Shown: positions 38,001 to 45,508 of the stretch, one piece after another
Layout: every line of letters begins with the position of its first letter
Numbering within the stretch: the first letter of the stretch is position 1
NCBI GenBank assembly: GCA_902627805.1
Contig: CACOKN010000001.1
Span: forward strand, 124,001-188,000
Origin: an uncultured Pelagibacteraceae bacterium
GTDB lineage: Bacteria; Pseudomonadota; Alphaproteobacteria; Pelagibacterales; Pelagibacteraceae
Reading direction: 5' to 3'
Length of the DNA: 64,000 nucleotides
Notes under the pieces: generated by a model
What the model was told of the DNA's origin: nothing
What the model saw: the letters and a program-made list of their open reading frames with translations, nothing else
Database searches by the model: none
Program-made: the position numbers and the translations under genes

Positions 38001-38776
38001 CTAGCTCTAAAATCTGTTGCACTTGGTTTTTCCTCTACATTTGAATTAATACTTGAAATACCATTTTGTAATAATGAGTGATCGTACTCAACAACTTTGA
38101 CATTTTGTGTTTCAACAATACCAATTTTTTTCTCTAATTCCCAGTCACCACCTTTACCAGTGACATCATCTGATGCCGCAATATCAGCTTTAGTAATTTC
38201 TGAAATTTTACTGATTAAAACTTTACCACCTTCTGTGCTTGCAACATTACATCCATAGAATAAAATATCTCCGTCTTCCGTCAAAGATTGACCTATCGAT
38301 CTCAACGTTTGGTTGTATGATTGAATGGTATCGTTTGAAAGTGTTGCATTACCGAATAAAATTTTTCCAGCACTACCATGACCAATTATATGTAATGAGG
38401 AAATTTCTTGATCATTTTTAAGAACTTTATCAATCTTTTTAAAACCATCCTCGCTAGATTGGATTAGATAAACTTCCGTATCTTTATTAAAGGCATTAAT
38501 CAAAGTTTGATAATCTTGTACCTGCGAGTCTATAAATACAACTTGTTTTCGATCGTTTCTTTTTTGATCTCTTGCCAATTGATCAAATGGAAGTTTTTGA
38601 GAATTATCATCAATTTTATGCTCTGAAAATTTTGATATTTTTTGAGTATTTTTATTTAATAATTTATCTTTACTTCTTTCATCTATTACATCTAGTGCTG
38701 TGGAAGCTCCAGCACCATCAAGCATGATTCTTTGTTCTAATGCTTCAATGAATATTTTTTTTTTATTATTCTTCAT
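32084..38776 (-). CDS. Giant multidomain surface/secreted protein (LEPR-XLL-like N-terminus, DUF4347, beta-propeller-like repeats, VCBS repeats, cadherin-like C-terminus)
   Basis: 2230 aa; ALEQRIMLDGAG near the N-terminus; DUF4347 motif HIIGHGSAGKILFG...DILFYGCNVAS...GGDWELE; repeated FNNDGTKMFxxG; repeated TYGxLTLxADGTYTYVA...SDGxxTDTATxTITVxGxNDA; repeated LPxWIxxNxKTG. Confidence 0.85.
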   Translation of the reverse strand: MKNNKKKIFIEALEQRIMLDGAGASTALDVIDERSKDKLLNKNTQKISKFSEHKIDDNSQKLPFDQLARDQKRNDRKQVVFIDSQVQDYQTLINAFNKDTEVYLIQSSEDGFKKIDKVLKNDQEISSLHIIGHGSAGKILFGNATLSNDTIQSYNQTLRSIGQSLTEDGDILFYGCNVASTEGGKVLISKISEITKADIAASDDVTGKGGDWELEKKIGIVETQNVKVVEYDHSLLQNGISSINSNVEEKPSATDFRARAQNSSGQRSTSGQDFIVALESENVSNAGSLVLDYDDDGNQNVSLNTANFAVNSYLVFLNDDHGTSDRTSIIGEIEFTNEIYGIFTQNSNTIFYNNISKSGATYPTHGNTGYNGRTFEDFVFYANSTSDQTTSGDWVSIGSNKTTLRLGAKNGDKGDYIRVITAAQGNRDPVARDDSGTVNENSTLTVDDGDNPSSVSAITHDSSPKDVSSEDTAPRGITFNNDGTKMYVTGTTGNDINEYTLTTAFDVSTASYRDRFAFGGDAMSVKFSSDGKKMFTLSSFGVKEFLLNTAFDITTTANGTTPETTYSVSSQDGNPFGLDFNNDGTKMFITGNNTDFIYEYSLSVGFDLSSTINLVRSLDLDDYDDEPFGIEFNTDGTRMFIVGTRGNGVDEYKLTTGFDISTASHVCFLGVSSQEVNPSGIAFNNDGSKMFIVGNSGDEVNEYALTSPFSLCTYSGIYTGDVITTNDADSQDTDQDGDTLSVSSVRLGSSEGSGTAGTVGQALTGTYGQLTLNANGSYTYAANTAAADALDPGDMVTESFNYTVSDGNGGTDIAVITITIIGINDNPVANNDTNSVAASQTLTVTDGSSDVLHNDTDVDAHASLSVYSITATTAGGSATDVNPGTTYSSGYTSVTGSYGTLRIGADGTYQYIAGSTGGTDVFTYTLYDGTATTTATLTITVNSAPVAANNTGIVNEDGTLTVSDGASANSITTAAITYDANDVFDMSAVSGEGNTAGLAFNNDGTRMFHGGNDGDAIKEYHLSTAYDVSTATYQGDAQKLDVSSQTDEPFGLTFNNDGTKLYVSGGDAAKIFQYTLGTAYDVSTQTGSVVEFAAGDTRACGIRFNNDGTKLFVAGFAGGNIEEIHLSTAYDLSTASRSDSNRLDISAKESSPRDIEFNIDGTRMFVVGGQGKDITEYKLSTAYDVSTGTYVGEYNIRKDPNDGSTDVDTEPFSLLFNKHGTKMFMMGYNSDDVHEYELVSPFNLIDVHGEHDGDVLGDDTDANSDSLTVTAVRTGSSEGSGTAGTVGQALTGTYGQLTLNANGSYTYVANQDVTDALDSGDVVTESFNYTVSDGSATDIAVIEITIVGINDTIVGVNDTDSVNEDATITQSSGSSLLVADDTDADDLDTTSTFTITQIQPSGGSASAVSSGSSYNSSGTTVTGTYGTLTLGADGTYTYVADQDAADALDAGDTVTDVFTYTVSDGTSTDTATLTITVTGINDATTAQNDVGVIVEGGTLSVSNGDNANVSGSFDATGEHSGDVIDTSSSSHADSDADADASLTISAIRTGGTEGSGTAGTVGQALDGTYGQLTLNANGSYTYVANKDAANALDTGDSATDVFNYTLSDGGSGSDTATITFTILGSNDAPTAGNETVYINENNIDATHGARTSLNIRKDFAASDFTNYTDPDDDVGIKIKSLPSSGTLTKINNGAEPSVNDTITDITNLRYTPDANSEADDSFTYRAYDGETVQAVTYTISISVNAAPVAVNDTGSITAGDDDATGNVLTNDTDSDDASSALGVRGVGAGAEGSTLANSNVGSAVSGTYGTLTIGSAGAYTYSVTGNDATTALRAGETATDIFSYKVMDDETNAGSKAIDIGTITFTITGIDGDAIGEPDPDEVKKPKKEKREEKRQKRDEDRQLKKLKREKRLERKELKIPKSKLAKRAEFNQGLKLVDLVAESNSLELKDKDLDIYVDKIIAKHSDKALKVKFKVFNDEGKEVQKYYGEMKDGSALPDWIKINPKTGKTKTDIPKGMKMVEFKIIAVDVDNNKKQVTVVIDSKKIAEDKEILKQSRKIVKVNKLEVKNDGSVKINSLKEDGKIDTNKTDVLNNTESFDDLVKTIEPDEFLNFKSQIVEDNFEVKLPWQNLKIFLNNGQELPEWIEYNSKTGEVIAKPPENVESINLKVIFEKPNGELAVKEVKLNFVNENAEDAKKISDNETKFVSLSSQLSKEYSEWDNYGSKLIDRL
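33160..36625 (-). repeat. VCBS-type internal tandem repeat region (interrupted by second propeller-like block)
   Basis: Near-identical DNA blocks around 34020-34120, 34855-34945 and 36435-36525 (ACCATTxGCATTTAAAGTTAATTGACCATA...CAAAGCTTGxCC.ACAGTTCCAGC.GTTCCACT), plus more diverged copies. Confidence 0.85.
35040..35850 (-). repeat. Second FNNDGTKMF beta-propeller-like repeat block
   Basis: Repeated LAFNNDGTRMFHGG / LTFNNDGTKLYVSG / IRFNNDGTKLFVAG / IEFNIDGTRMFVVG / LLFNKHGTKMFMMG at about 40-50 aa spacing. Confidence 0.75.
36630..37400 (-). repeat. First FNNDGTKMF beta-propeller-like repeat block
   Basis: Repeated ITFNNDGTKMYVTG / VKFSSDGKKMFTLS / LDFNNDGTKMFITG / IEFNTDGTRMFIVG / IAFNNDGSKMFIVG. 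Confidence 0.75.
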
Positions 38777-38940
38777 TCAAATAAATTATAAGTCATATAA
38801 GTCTAATCAAAAACACCTTGCTTCAAAAAGCACCTAATTAAATGTTAAAAAATAGACAAATTTAGTACCATAAAACTTAAAAACCCAAATTGAACATATA
38901 TTGATTTCAATTTAAAGTATATATTATTAACATTTCTAAA

Positions 38941-41472
38941 ATGCTTAATAAAACACTAATTTCGCTACTCGCCTTTTTAATCATATTTTCTTCGTGCGCG
39001 CGTACACCAAAAGAAATTAGTTTAAACGACTCTCAAGAAAGAGTTGATCAAGATATTTTGAAAATTGAACAAATCAAAAAACAAAATGAAACCTGGGAAG
39101 AAAATATTAAAATTGATCTTTATACAGCCATTGCCCTTGCTATTAAAAATAATAGGGAATTAAAGATAAAACAATTAGAGACAGGGATCGCTTATAGACA
39201 ATTAGATAAAGTCGAATTTGAAATGTTACCAGCAATAGCCGCTAATGCCGGTTATTCAGGTAGCGAAAGATACAACGCGAGTGCGAGCGCAACTGTGCCA
39301 AATACTGATTTAGCGGGATCAATTGGAACTTCTTTTTCAACTTCAAGAGAAAGAGATGTTAACAGTCAAGACATTGGTTTTACCTGGAATGCTTTAGACT
39401 TTGGTTTATCATATATTAGAGCAGGTCAAGAAGCTAATCGATATTTGATTACTGAAGAAATGGAAAGAAAGGCTGAACATAATATTGTAAGAGATGTAAT
39501 TAAAGCATATTGGAACACCATTTCAGCGGATAAATTAATAAAAAAATATGATCCTTTATTAGTTGAAGTTGATAAAGCTTTAAATGACTCACAAAAAATT
39601 GAGGAATTATTGTTAACAAAACCGATGGATGCACTTTTATATCAAAAAGAATTATTAGACATTCAACGAGCCCTTCAATCTCAAAAAGAAATATTTATAG
39701 ATGCAAGAATTCAACTTGCAGGATTAATGGGGTTATTGCCAAATCAAAAATTTACTATTGTTCCAACAGAGGATCCTCTTACTATTTTAGATATGAATTT
39801 AGATGGAATGGAAAAATATGCTTTAATTAACAGGCCCGAACTTAGAAAAAGTCACTATGATGAAAAAATATCTATTCAAGAAACAAAAGCGAGTATGTCT
39901 TCTTTATTACCAGGCTTAAATTTTAATGCAGCCTGGACACATTCATCTAATGATCATTTAATGAATAAAACAAATCTTGAATATGGATCCGTCATGGGGG
40001 CGAATTTATTAAACGTTTTTATGTATCCTAAGGTAAAAAGAATTAATGAAACTAATACGGAGGTAATAAAAGAAAAAAGATTAGCTTTATCTATGGCAGT
40101 ATTATCTCAAGTGCATCTAGCAAATATTGATTATTCTTTAGCTCTTGAGGAGTATGATACGGCAGAAAGATATTATCAAGTTTCAAAAAAAATCACAGAA
40201 CAAATTAAGAATGCTCAAAAAATTGCACGATTTGGAAATTTAGAACTTATAAGAGAGCAGGCAAGTTTATTAGTAGCTGAACTGAGATACGATATCGCTT
40301 ATTCTAAATTACAGCATGCAATTGGAAAAATTTACACTTCTGTTGGTCTTGATATTACAAGAGAAAATGTAAAAAATACAAATTTTAAAGACTATGCGTA
40401 TATTATCAAAAATAATTTTAAAACTTCTGGTAAAAGATATTATGCTAAAATTAGAAAACCTATTAAAGATCAAAATCCTATAGTTAAAAAAAATAATGAA
40501 GGTAGAACGAGCCAGTTCTCTTTCTCTGAAAAAACTTTTGATTTAGATGGTGAAGGTAGAACAATATATGATGCCTTATTAAGCAACGACAAACCGCTAC
40601 CAAGCTGGATCACATTTTTACCATCACAAAAAACATTTTTAGTAAATAATTTAGATAAAGATAATACAGAGGAACTAGAGATAAAAGTCATTGCTAAAAA
40701 TATTAATACTAGAATTGAAGATAAGTTTACTTTAATGGTTGATCCCGAACTAAGGGCTACAAGGTTAGAAAATGAGAAGAGGCTTAAAGAACAAAGAAAA
40801 TTAGCTAAAAAAAGAAAACAAGAAGAGATTGAAAGACTTAAGGCTGAAAAAATCTTAGAGGAGAAAAAAGCTAAAGAAAAAGAAGCCTTATTAGCAAGAC
40901 AAAAAGTAGAAGAAACTCTTAAGCAAGAAAAAGAAAAAATATTATTAGAAAAAAAACAAGAAGAAGAATTATTAGCTAAACGGAAAGCTGAAGAACAAAG
41001 AATTATAGAACAACAAAGAGCAGAAGAATTGTTAGCTGAACAAAAAAAATTGGCAGAGGAGCAAAAAAGAGAGGAATTATTAGCTATACAAAAAGCAGAA
41101 GAATTGAGAGTTGAACAAACTGAAAAAATGAAAGAACTTTTAATGGCTCAAAGAAAGCAAATATATTTGCAACTTCCAGAAAATGCTACAGAGGTGCAAT
41201 TTGTAAATACTAATACAAATAAGAGCAATTTGGGTGAAAATTTAATTAATGAATTAAAAAATATAGAGAATAAAATAAACGATGTAATGCTTAATTTAGA
41301 TTTGGACAAGAGATTAGATCTAACAAAAAAAATTGTCCAAGACGTTTTTAAATCAAGTACAGCTACAAAGGAAATTGATCCAAAATATGAAACTTTAAAC
41401 TTACAAATAGTTAATCAAAGAAAATTGCTTGAAGAAATGTTAGACTATTCAAATAAATATACTAGTTATTAA
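38941..41472 (+). CDS. TolC-family outer-membrane protein with C-terminal cadherin-like domain and charged coiled coil
   Basis: 843 aa; lipoprotein-like start (IIFSSCAR), OEP helices (IALAIKNNRELKIKQLE), PLPSWITFLPSQKTFLVNN...DKFTLMVDP domain, then a long KKRKQEEIERLKAEKILEEKK coiled coil. Confidence 0.82.
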   Translation: MLNKTLISLLAFLIIFSSCARTPKEISLNDSQERVDQDILKIEQIKKQNETWEENIKIDLYTAIALAIKNNRELKIKQLETGIAYRQLDKVEFEMLPAIAANAGYSGSERYNASASATVPNTDLAGSIGTSFSTSRERDVNSQDIGFTWNALDFGLSYIRAGQEANRYLITEEMERKAEHNIVRDVIKAYWNTISADKLIKKYDPLLVEVDKALNDSQKIEELLLTKPMDALLYQKELLDIQRALQSQKEIFIDARIQLAGLMGLLPNQKFTIVPTEDPLTILDMNLDGMEKYALINRPELRKSHYDEKISIQETKASMSSLLPGLNFNAAWTHSSNDHLMNKTNLEYGSVMGANLLNVFMYPKVKRINETNTEVIKEKRLALSMAVLSQVHLANIDYSLALEEYDTAERYYQVSKKITEQIKNAQKIARFGNLELIREQASLLVAELRYDIAYSKLQHAIGKIYTSVGLDITRENVKNTNFKDYAYIIKNNFKTSGKRYYAKIRKPIKDQNPIVKKNNEGRTSQFSFSEKTFDLDGEGRTIYDALLSNDKPLPSWITFLPSQKTFLVNNLDKDNTEELEIKVIAKNINTRIEDKFTLMVDPELRATRLENEKRLKEQRKLAKKRKQEEIERLKAEKILEEKKAKEKEALLARQKVEETLKQEKEKILLEKKQEEELLAKRKAEEQRIIEQQRAEELLAEQKKLAEEQKREELLAIQKAEELRVEQTEKMKELLMAQRKQIYLQLPENATEVQFVNTNTNKSNLGENLINELKNIENKINDVMLNLDLDKRLDLTKKIVQDVFKSSTATKEIDPKYETLNLQIVNQRKLLEEMLDYSNKYTSY

Positions 41473-41473
41473 A

Positions 41474-41659
41474 ATGCCAAAATCAAATACCAAAGCTTTA
41501 AGTTTTAAAAGAACACTTAATCTTAATTCTAGTTCAAATCGAATCAATGGAAATATATTTATAAAAAGAAAAACTTTAACTTTAAAAACTCCAAAAACTA
41601 TTAAAGTCAAAGTTGGAAAAAAAATTACTGGAAAAATTTCTTTAAAAAAAGATAAATAA
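41474..41659 (+). CDS. Small highly basic hypothetical protein
   Basis: 61 aa, starts immediately after the TolC-like stop; very Lys-rich (MPKSNTKALSFKRTLNLNSSSNRING...). Confidence 0.45.
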   Translation: MPKSNTKALSFKRTLNLNSSSNRINGNIFIKRKTLTLKTPKTIKVKVGKKITGKISLKKDK

Positions 41660-41660
41660 T

Positions 41661-42083
41661 CTAGATCTCACCAATAAAGTGATGAATTATAGTTCTTTGT
41701 TGGGGATTTAATCTATGCTCAAATAAATATATACCTTGCCAAGTACCTAATAATAACTCTTTATTTTTAACACTAAATGAAATTTGATTATTGGTTAGAG
41801 CAGACTTGATGTGTGCCGGCATATCATCTTTTCCCTCAGTGGTGTGAATATATAATTTATTATTCATTGGCACCAACTTATCAAAATAATTAATTAAATC
41901 TGTTTGAACATCTGGATCAGCATTTTCTTGAACAATAATTGAAGCGCTCGTATGTTGTATACTTAAGTTTAAAATTCCATTTTTAAAATTGTTTTTTTTA
42001 ATCCAATTTAATGTTTGATCAGTAAATTCATACAATCGTTGACCATTGGTATCTATTTTAAGATTATAAAATTCTTGTTTCAT
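41661..42083 (-). CDS. YjbQ/UPF0047 family protein (secondary thiamine-phosphate synthase enzyme family)
   Basis: 140 aa; NGILNLSIQHTSASIIVQENADPDVQTDLINYFDKLVP, LGTWQGIYLFEHR. Confidence 0.85.
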   Translation of the reverse strand: MKQEFYNLKIDTNGQRLYEFTDQTLNWIKKNNFKNGILNLSIQHTSASIIVQENADPDVQTDLINYFDKLVPMNNKLYIHTTEGKDDMPAHIKSALTNNQISFSVKNKELLLGTWQGIYLFEHRLNPQQRTIIHHFIGEI

Positions 42084-42084
42084 A

Positions 42085-43137
42085 TTAATAATTTTTTGTT
42101 GTTAACTCAAATAAACGACTAATTGTACGTTTAAATGGTTTTTCTAAAGACTTAGAACTCGACAAATTTTCTAAACTTTGTTCAGCAGTTACTGCTATTG
42201 CTCTATCTTTATCGTAAATTACGTCAATAAGGGTTATAAACCTTTGTTGTTGATTTGAGTTGATATCATTAAATTCTGGTACATTTTCAATTATTATAAA
42301 TTCAGAAATTTCAGCAATTTTTAAATAATCTTCACCTCCTAGGTTTTGATTACATAATTCATCAAAATGAAACTTTGAAATTCCCTCATAAAAATTTTTT
42401 ATTTCAAAACTCCTACCTTTAATATTCAAAGTTTTGGATGACAATTTTTTATTTTTAGTAATTATTCTAGAAAACTTATTTATCTTAAAATTAGTTTCTT
42501 GGTTTAAAGGATGGAAATATCTTCGTTTTTCGTTTTCTTTGCTTTTTCTGTAATCATCGTCAATTATTAGCTCATATTCTGTTGATTTTTCCTGCATTAT
42601 TTGAATAAAGGGTTTAAATTGATCCCTTTGTAGCCCGTCTTTATATAGTTCTGATATTTTTGTGTTCGAGGTGACAATAATCTTTATATTTTGATTAAAC
42701 ATTTCCTGAAATAATTTGCCTAATATCATAGCATCGACAATGTTGGTAACTTGAAATTCATCAAAAAAGATGAGTGAAAATTTTGATTTTAAATCTTTGA
42801 CAAATACAGTAATTACATTCTCCTCATTTTTATCTTTATTATCATGAACAAAATCATGAAAGTTTAACATAAATTCATTAAAGTGAAGACGTTGTTTTTT
42901 TTTATTAATTAAATTAAAAAAAAAATCTAAAATCATAGTTTTTCCAACACCAACTCCACCATAAAGATAAAAACCTTTTTTTGAGGATTGTTTGGAAAAA
43001 AAATTTAAAAAGGTACTTTTAAAATTTTCTTTGTAAAAATTATCTAAATGTTTAACTAAAATTATTTGATTTGGATTTAACTCTAGATTTTGTGTATTAC
43101 AGTGAGTTCTAAATTTTTCCTCAAGATTTAAGGACAT
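42085..43137 (-). CDS. zapE: AFG1/ZapE-family ATPase
   Basis: 350 aa; KGFYLYGGVGVGKTMILDFFF, LIFFDEFQVTNIVDAMIL. Confidence 0.88.
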   Translation of the reverse strand: MSLNLEEKFRTHCNTQNLELNPNQIILVKHLDNFYKENFKSTFLNFFSKQSSKKGFYLYGGVGVGKTMILDFFFNLINKKKQRLHFNEFMLNFHDFVHDNKDKNEENVITVFVKDLKSKFSLIFFDEFQVTNIVDAMILGKLFQEMFNQNIKIIVTSNTKISELYKDGLQRDQFKPFIQIMQEKSTEYELIIDDDYRKSKENEKRRYFHPLNQETNFKINKFSRIITKNKKLSSKTLNIKGRSFEIKNFYEGISKFHFDELCNQNLGGEDYLKIAEISEFIIIENVPEFNDINSNQQQRFITLIDVIYDKDRAIAVTAEQSLENLSSSKSLEKPFKRTISRLFELTTKNY

Positions 43138-43568
43138 TAATTTTTTTTACTTTTAAAATTAATTCCGTATTCAGATCTTGGTCCTTTCCTTAGTCCAAAC
43201 GGACCAGATATAAATAATGTTAAAGGCTTTGTCCCAGGTTTTAAGTCTACTCTGTGTAAGTTATTTGCAGATCTAAATCCTATATAACCAGGGGGTCTCC
43301 AGAATTTTCCTGTGCTTAATGTCTCCCAATATCCTCCTCTTAATATTATGGTGATATATGGAAATGTATGATTATGAACACCTTCACCATGATCATCTGC
43401 TAACATTTCATGAATTAGAATATTAAATGGAAACCACTTTGGTCTATGTCTAAAGATAAGATAATATCTATTCATCCATGGTTTAGCCTCATGATATTTA
43501 GGATGTGTGGGACCTCTATCTAAAACAACTTTTTTTCTTCCTATTTTATCTAAAAATTTTAAAAACAT
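43137..43568 (-). CDS. Cupin-fold hypothetical protein
   Basis: 143 aa; DDHGEGVHNHTFPYITIILRGGYWE...HRVDLKPGTKPLTLF metal-cupin pattern. Confidence 0.65.
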   Translation of the reverse strand: MFLKFLDKIGRKKVVLDRGPTHPKYHEAKPWMNRYYLIFRHRPKWFPFNILIHEMLADDHGEGVHNHTFPYITIILRGGYWETLSTGKFWRPPGYIGFRSANNLHRVDLKPGTKPLTLFISGPFGLRKGPRSEYGINFKSKKN

Positions 43569-43570
43569 AA

Positions 43571-44869
43571 CTAATCATATTGGGTTATTGAGCCATTTTT
43601 AACAATAAATAAATTTTCATTATATATTAAAGGTTTTGATATTAAATCTCTTGCAATTTTTTCAATTTTTAAAATGTTTCCAGCACTTAAACTTATAACA
43701 ATTAAATTTCCATCAGAATTTGTTAAATAAAGATTATTTCCACCTATGGTAAATCCTGTTGGTTTAATTTTTTTTCTTTTTTTTAAATTAAAATTTTTAT
43801 AAATATCGTTAATTCTAATTATGTTTCCTTCATTCTTTTGAATTGTAAAAAGATATCCGTTTTCAGATACAGTAAAAATAAAATTACTAATTATGATTGG
43901 TGTAAGAATAGAATTAATTTCACTTACCCAATTTGTTGTACCTGATGATAAATCTACAGAATAAAATTGATTTTTGTTATTAGAAAAAAAAATTGAGTTT
44001 CCATCACTAACTAATTTTGAGAAATTAAAACCATATGTTTCATTAACAATACTGCTTTTTTGTGTTGGGAGCTGCCATTGAATTAAACCTGATGAAATAT
44101 CAACTGCTGTGATATCCCCAACAGAGTTATTATATATCACTAAATTATCTTTTATTAGCATTGAGAATTTTGAATTTGAAACAGTAAAAGACTCTTCGGT
44201 TTTTATATTCCAGCACTCTGATCCATCCTTTATATAAAAACATCTTAAAGTATTTTTAAAATCAACTACAAAAAATTTGTCCTTAAAAATTTTGACTTCT
44301 GAATTAAATGGGTATTCACTTTTTTTTGACCAAATTAAATTTCCAGTTTGTAAATTGATACTTGAAATTTTTGCTATACTATCTGCAACCAACAAATTTT
44401 TGTCTGTCATAGCAAATGATAAGGTGGGCTGAATTTTCTTTTCTGTTTTTGAATAAAAGTTATTTTTCCAAACAACCTTTTTATTATCATTGAACCTGAT
44501 AATAGTTCCCTTCTTTTCGAAAACTATTACGCCATTATTTAAAATCAGTGGCTCAAAATTAAATTGATTAAAATTTTCTAGTTTTGAAAATTTATATTGA
44601 TTAACTTTATCAAGTTGACCATTATATTTTGATGATCCAAAGTTGTTTAGTAGATCAAAAATTTTATTATTATGCTCATTTTTTGATAAGTCTAATTTTA
44701 ATAAAGGATTAAATTCTCTTGAAATTATCTCTTTTTTGGTAAGAATTTTTTTAGAGACCTTATTCTCATTTTCAATATTTTCTTTTTTATTCCATATACG
44801 TGAATTTTCATTCAGAGAGCAATTAGATAAAAAAATTGAAAATATTAATATTACAAATACTTTATTCAC
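43571..44869 (-). CDS. bamB: BamB-like PQQ-repeat outer-membrane lipoprotein
   Basis: 432 aa; lipobox LSNC, PQQ-like repeats (LQTGNLIWSKK, ISSGLIQWQLP, LSSGTTNWVSE); adjacent to TPR-like gene. Confidence 0.7.
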   Translation of the reverse strand: MNKVFVILIFSIFLSNCSLNENSRIWNKKENIENENKVSKKILTKKEIISREFNPLLKLDLSKNEHNNKIFDLLNNFGSSKYNGQLDKVNQYKFSKLENFNQFNFEPLILNNGVIVFEKKGTIIRFNDNKKVVWKNNFYSKTEKKIQPTLSFAMTDKNLLVADSIAKISSINLQTGNLIWSKKSEYPFNSEVKIFKDKFFVVDFKNTLRCFYIKDGSECWNIKTEESFTVSNSKFSMLIKDNLVIYNNSVGDITAVDISSGLIQWQLPTQKSSIVNETYGFNFSKLVSDGNSIFFSNNKNQFYSVDLSSGTTNWVSEINSILTPIIISNFIFTVSENGYLFTIQKNEGNIIRINDIYKNFNLKKRKKIKPTGFTIGGNNLYLTNSDGNLIVISLSAGNILKIEKIARDLISKPLIYNENLFIVKNGSITQYD

Positions 44870-45506
44870 TCAAATCTCTGTTTAGTCTTTTTTGTGTTTC
44901 CTTGAGTATATCCAAATTAGCGTTTTCTAAAGTAATTATTTGACTAAAAAATTCTTTGGATTTTTGCCTTTCACCTTTAGAGTAAAAATACTCTGCTATC
45001 AAATATAAAGCATGAGACTTCCAAACACTTTTTGAATTGATTACAGGTTTTAAAATTTCTAAAATTTGACCTTCATTGATTGTATCAGCATTATAAAGAG
45101 CTTTTTTATAAATAATAAGATTCTTAATTTCACTATCCAATGAAGTTTTGTCAATCAATATATCAAACAAGCTATTAATTTTATTTTTATCACTCACTAG
45201 CTCATTATCTATTAAGTAATATAAAGCCAATGGAGAATAGGTTGGATCTTTGTTTTCTACTAACTCTTGCATCACTGATATAATCCCAGAATTGTCTCCA
45301 TTCTTATGTTTAATGATTGCACTATTATATTTGTCTGAAATTTTTATTTTATTTTTATCTTGATAAATTTGATATGAATAAAAACCGAGCAGAATCAATA
45401 TCAAAAAAATTAAAACAGATATGAGTAATTTTTTATTTTTTATAAAAAAATCTTTTATTCTCTGATTTCTGGTATTGCTATTAATGATTGCTATATCTTC
45501 ATCCAT
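44862..45506 (-). CDS. YfgM-like membrane-anchored TPR-family protein
   Basis: 214 aa; single TM (LLISVLIFLILILLGFYSYQIY), helical repeats, upstream of BamB-like gene. Confidence 0.6.
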   Translation of the reverse strand: MDEDIAIINSNTRNQRIKDFFIKNKKLLISVLIFLILILLGFYSYQIYQDKNKIKISDKYNSAIIKHKNGDNSGIISVMQELVENKDPTYSPLALYYLIDNELVSDKNKINSLFDILIDKTSLDSEIKNLIIYKKALYNADTINEGQILEILKPVINSKSVWKSHALYLIAEYFYSKGERQKSKEFFSQIITLENANLDILKETQKRLNRDLSE

Positions 45507-45508
45507 AA

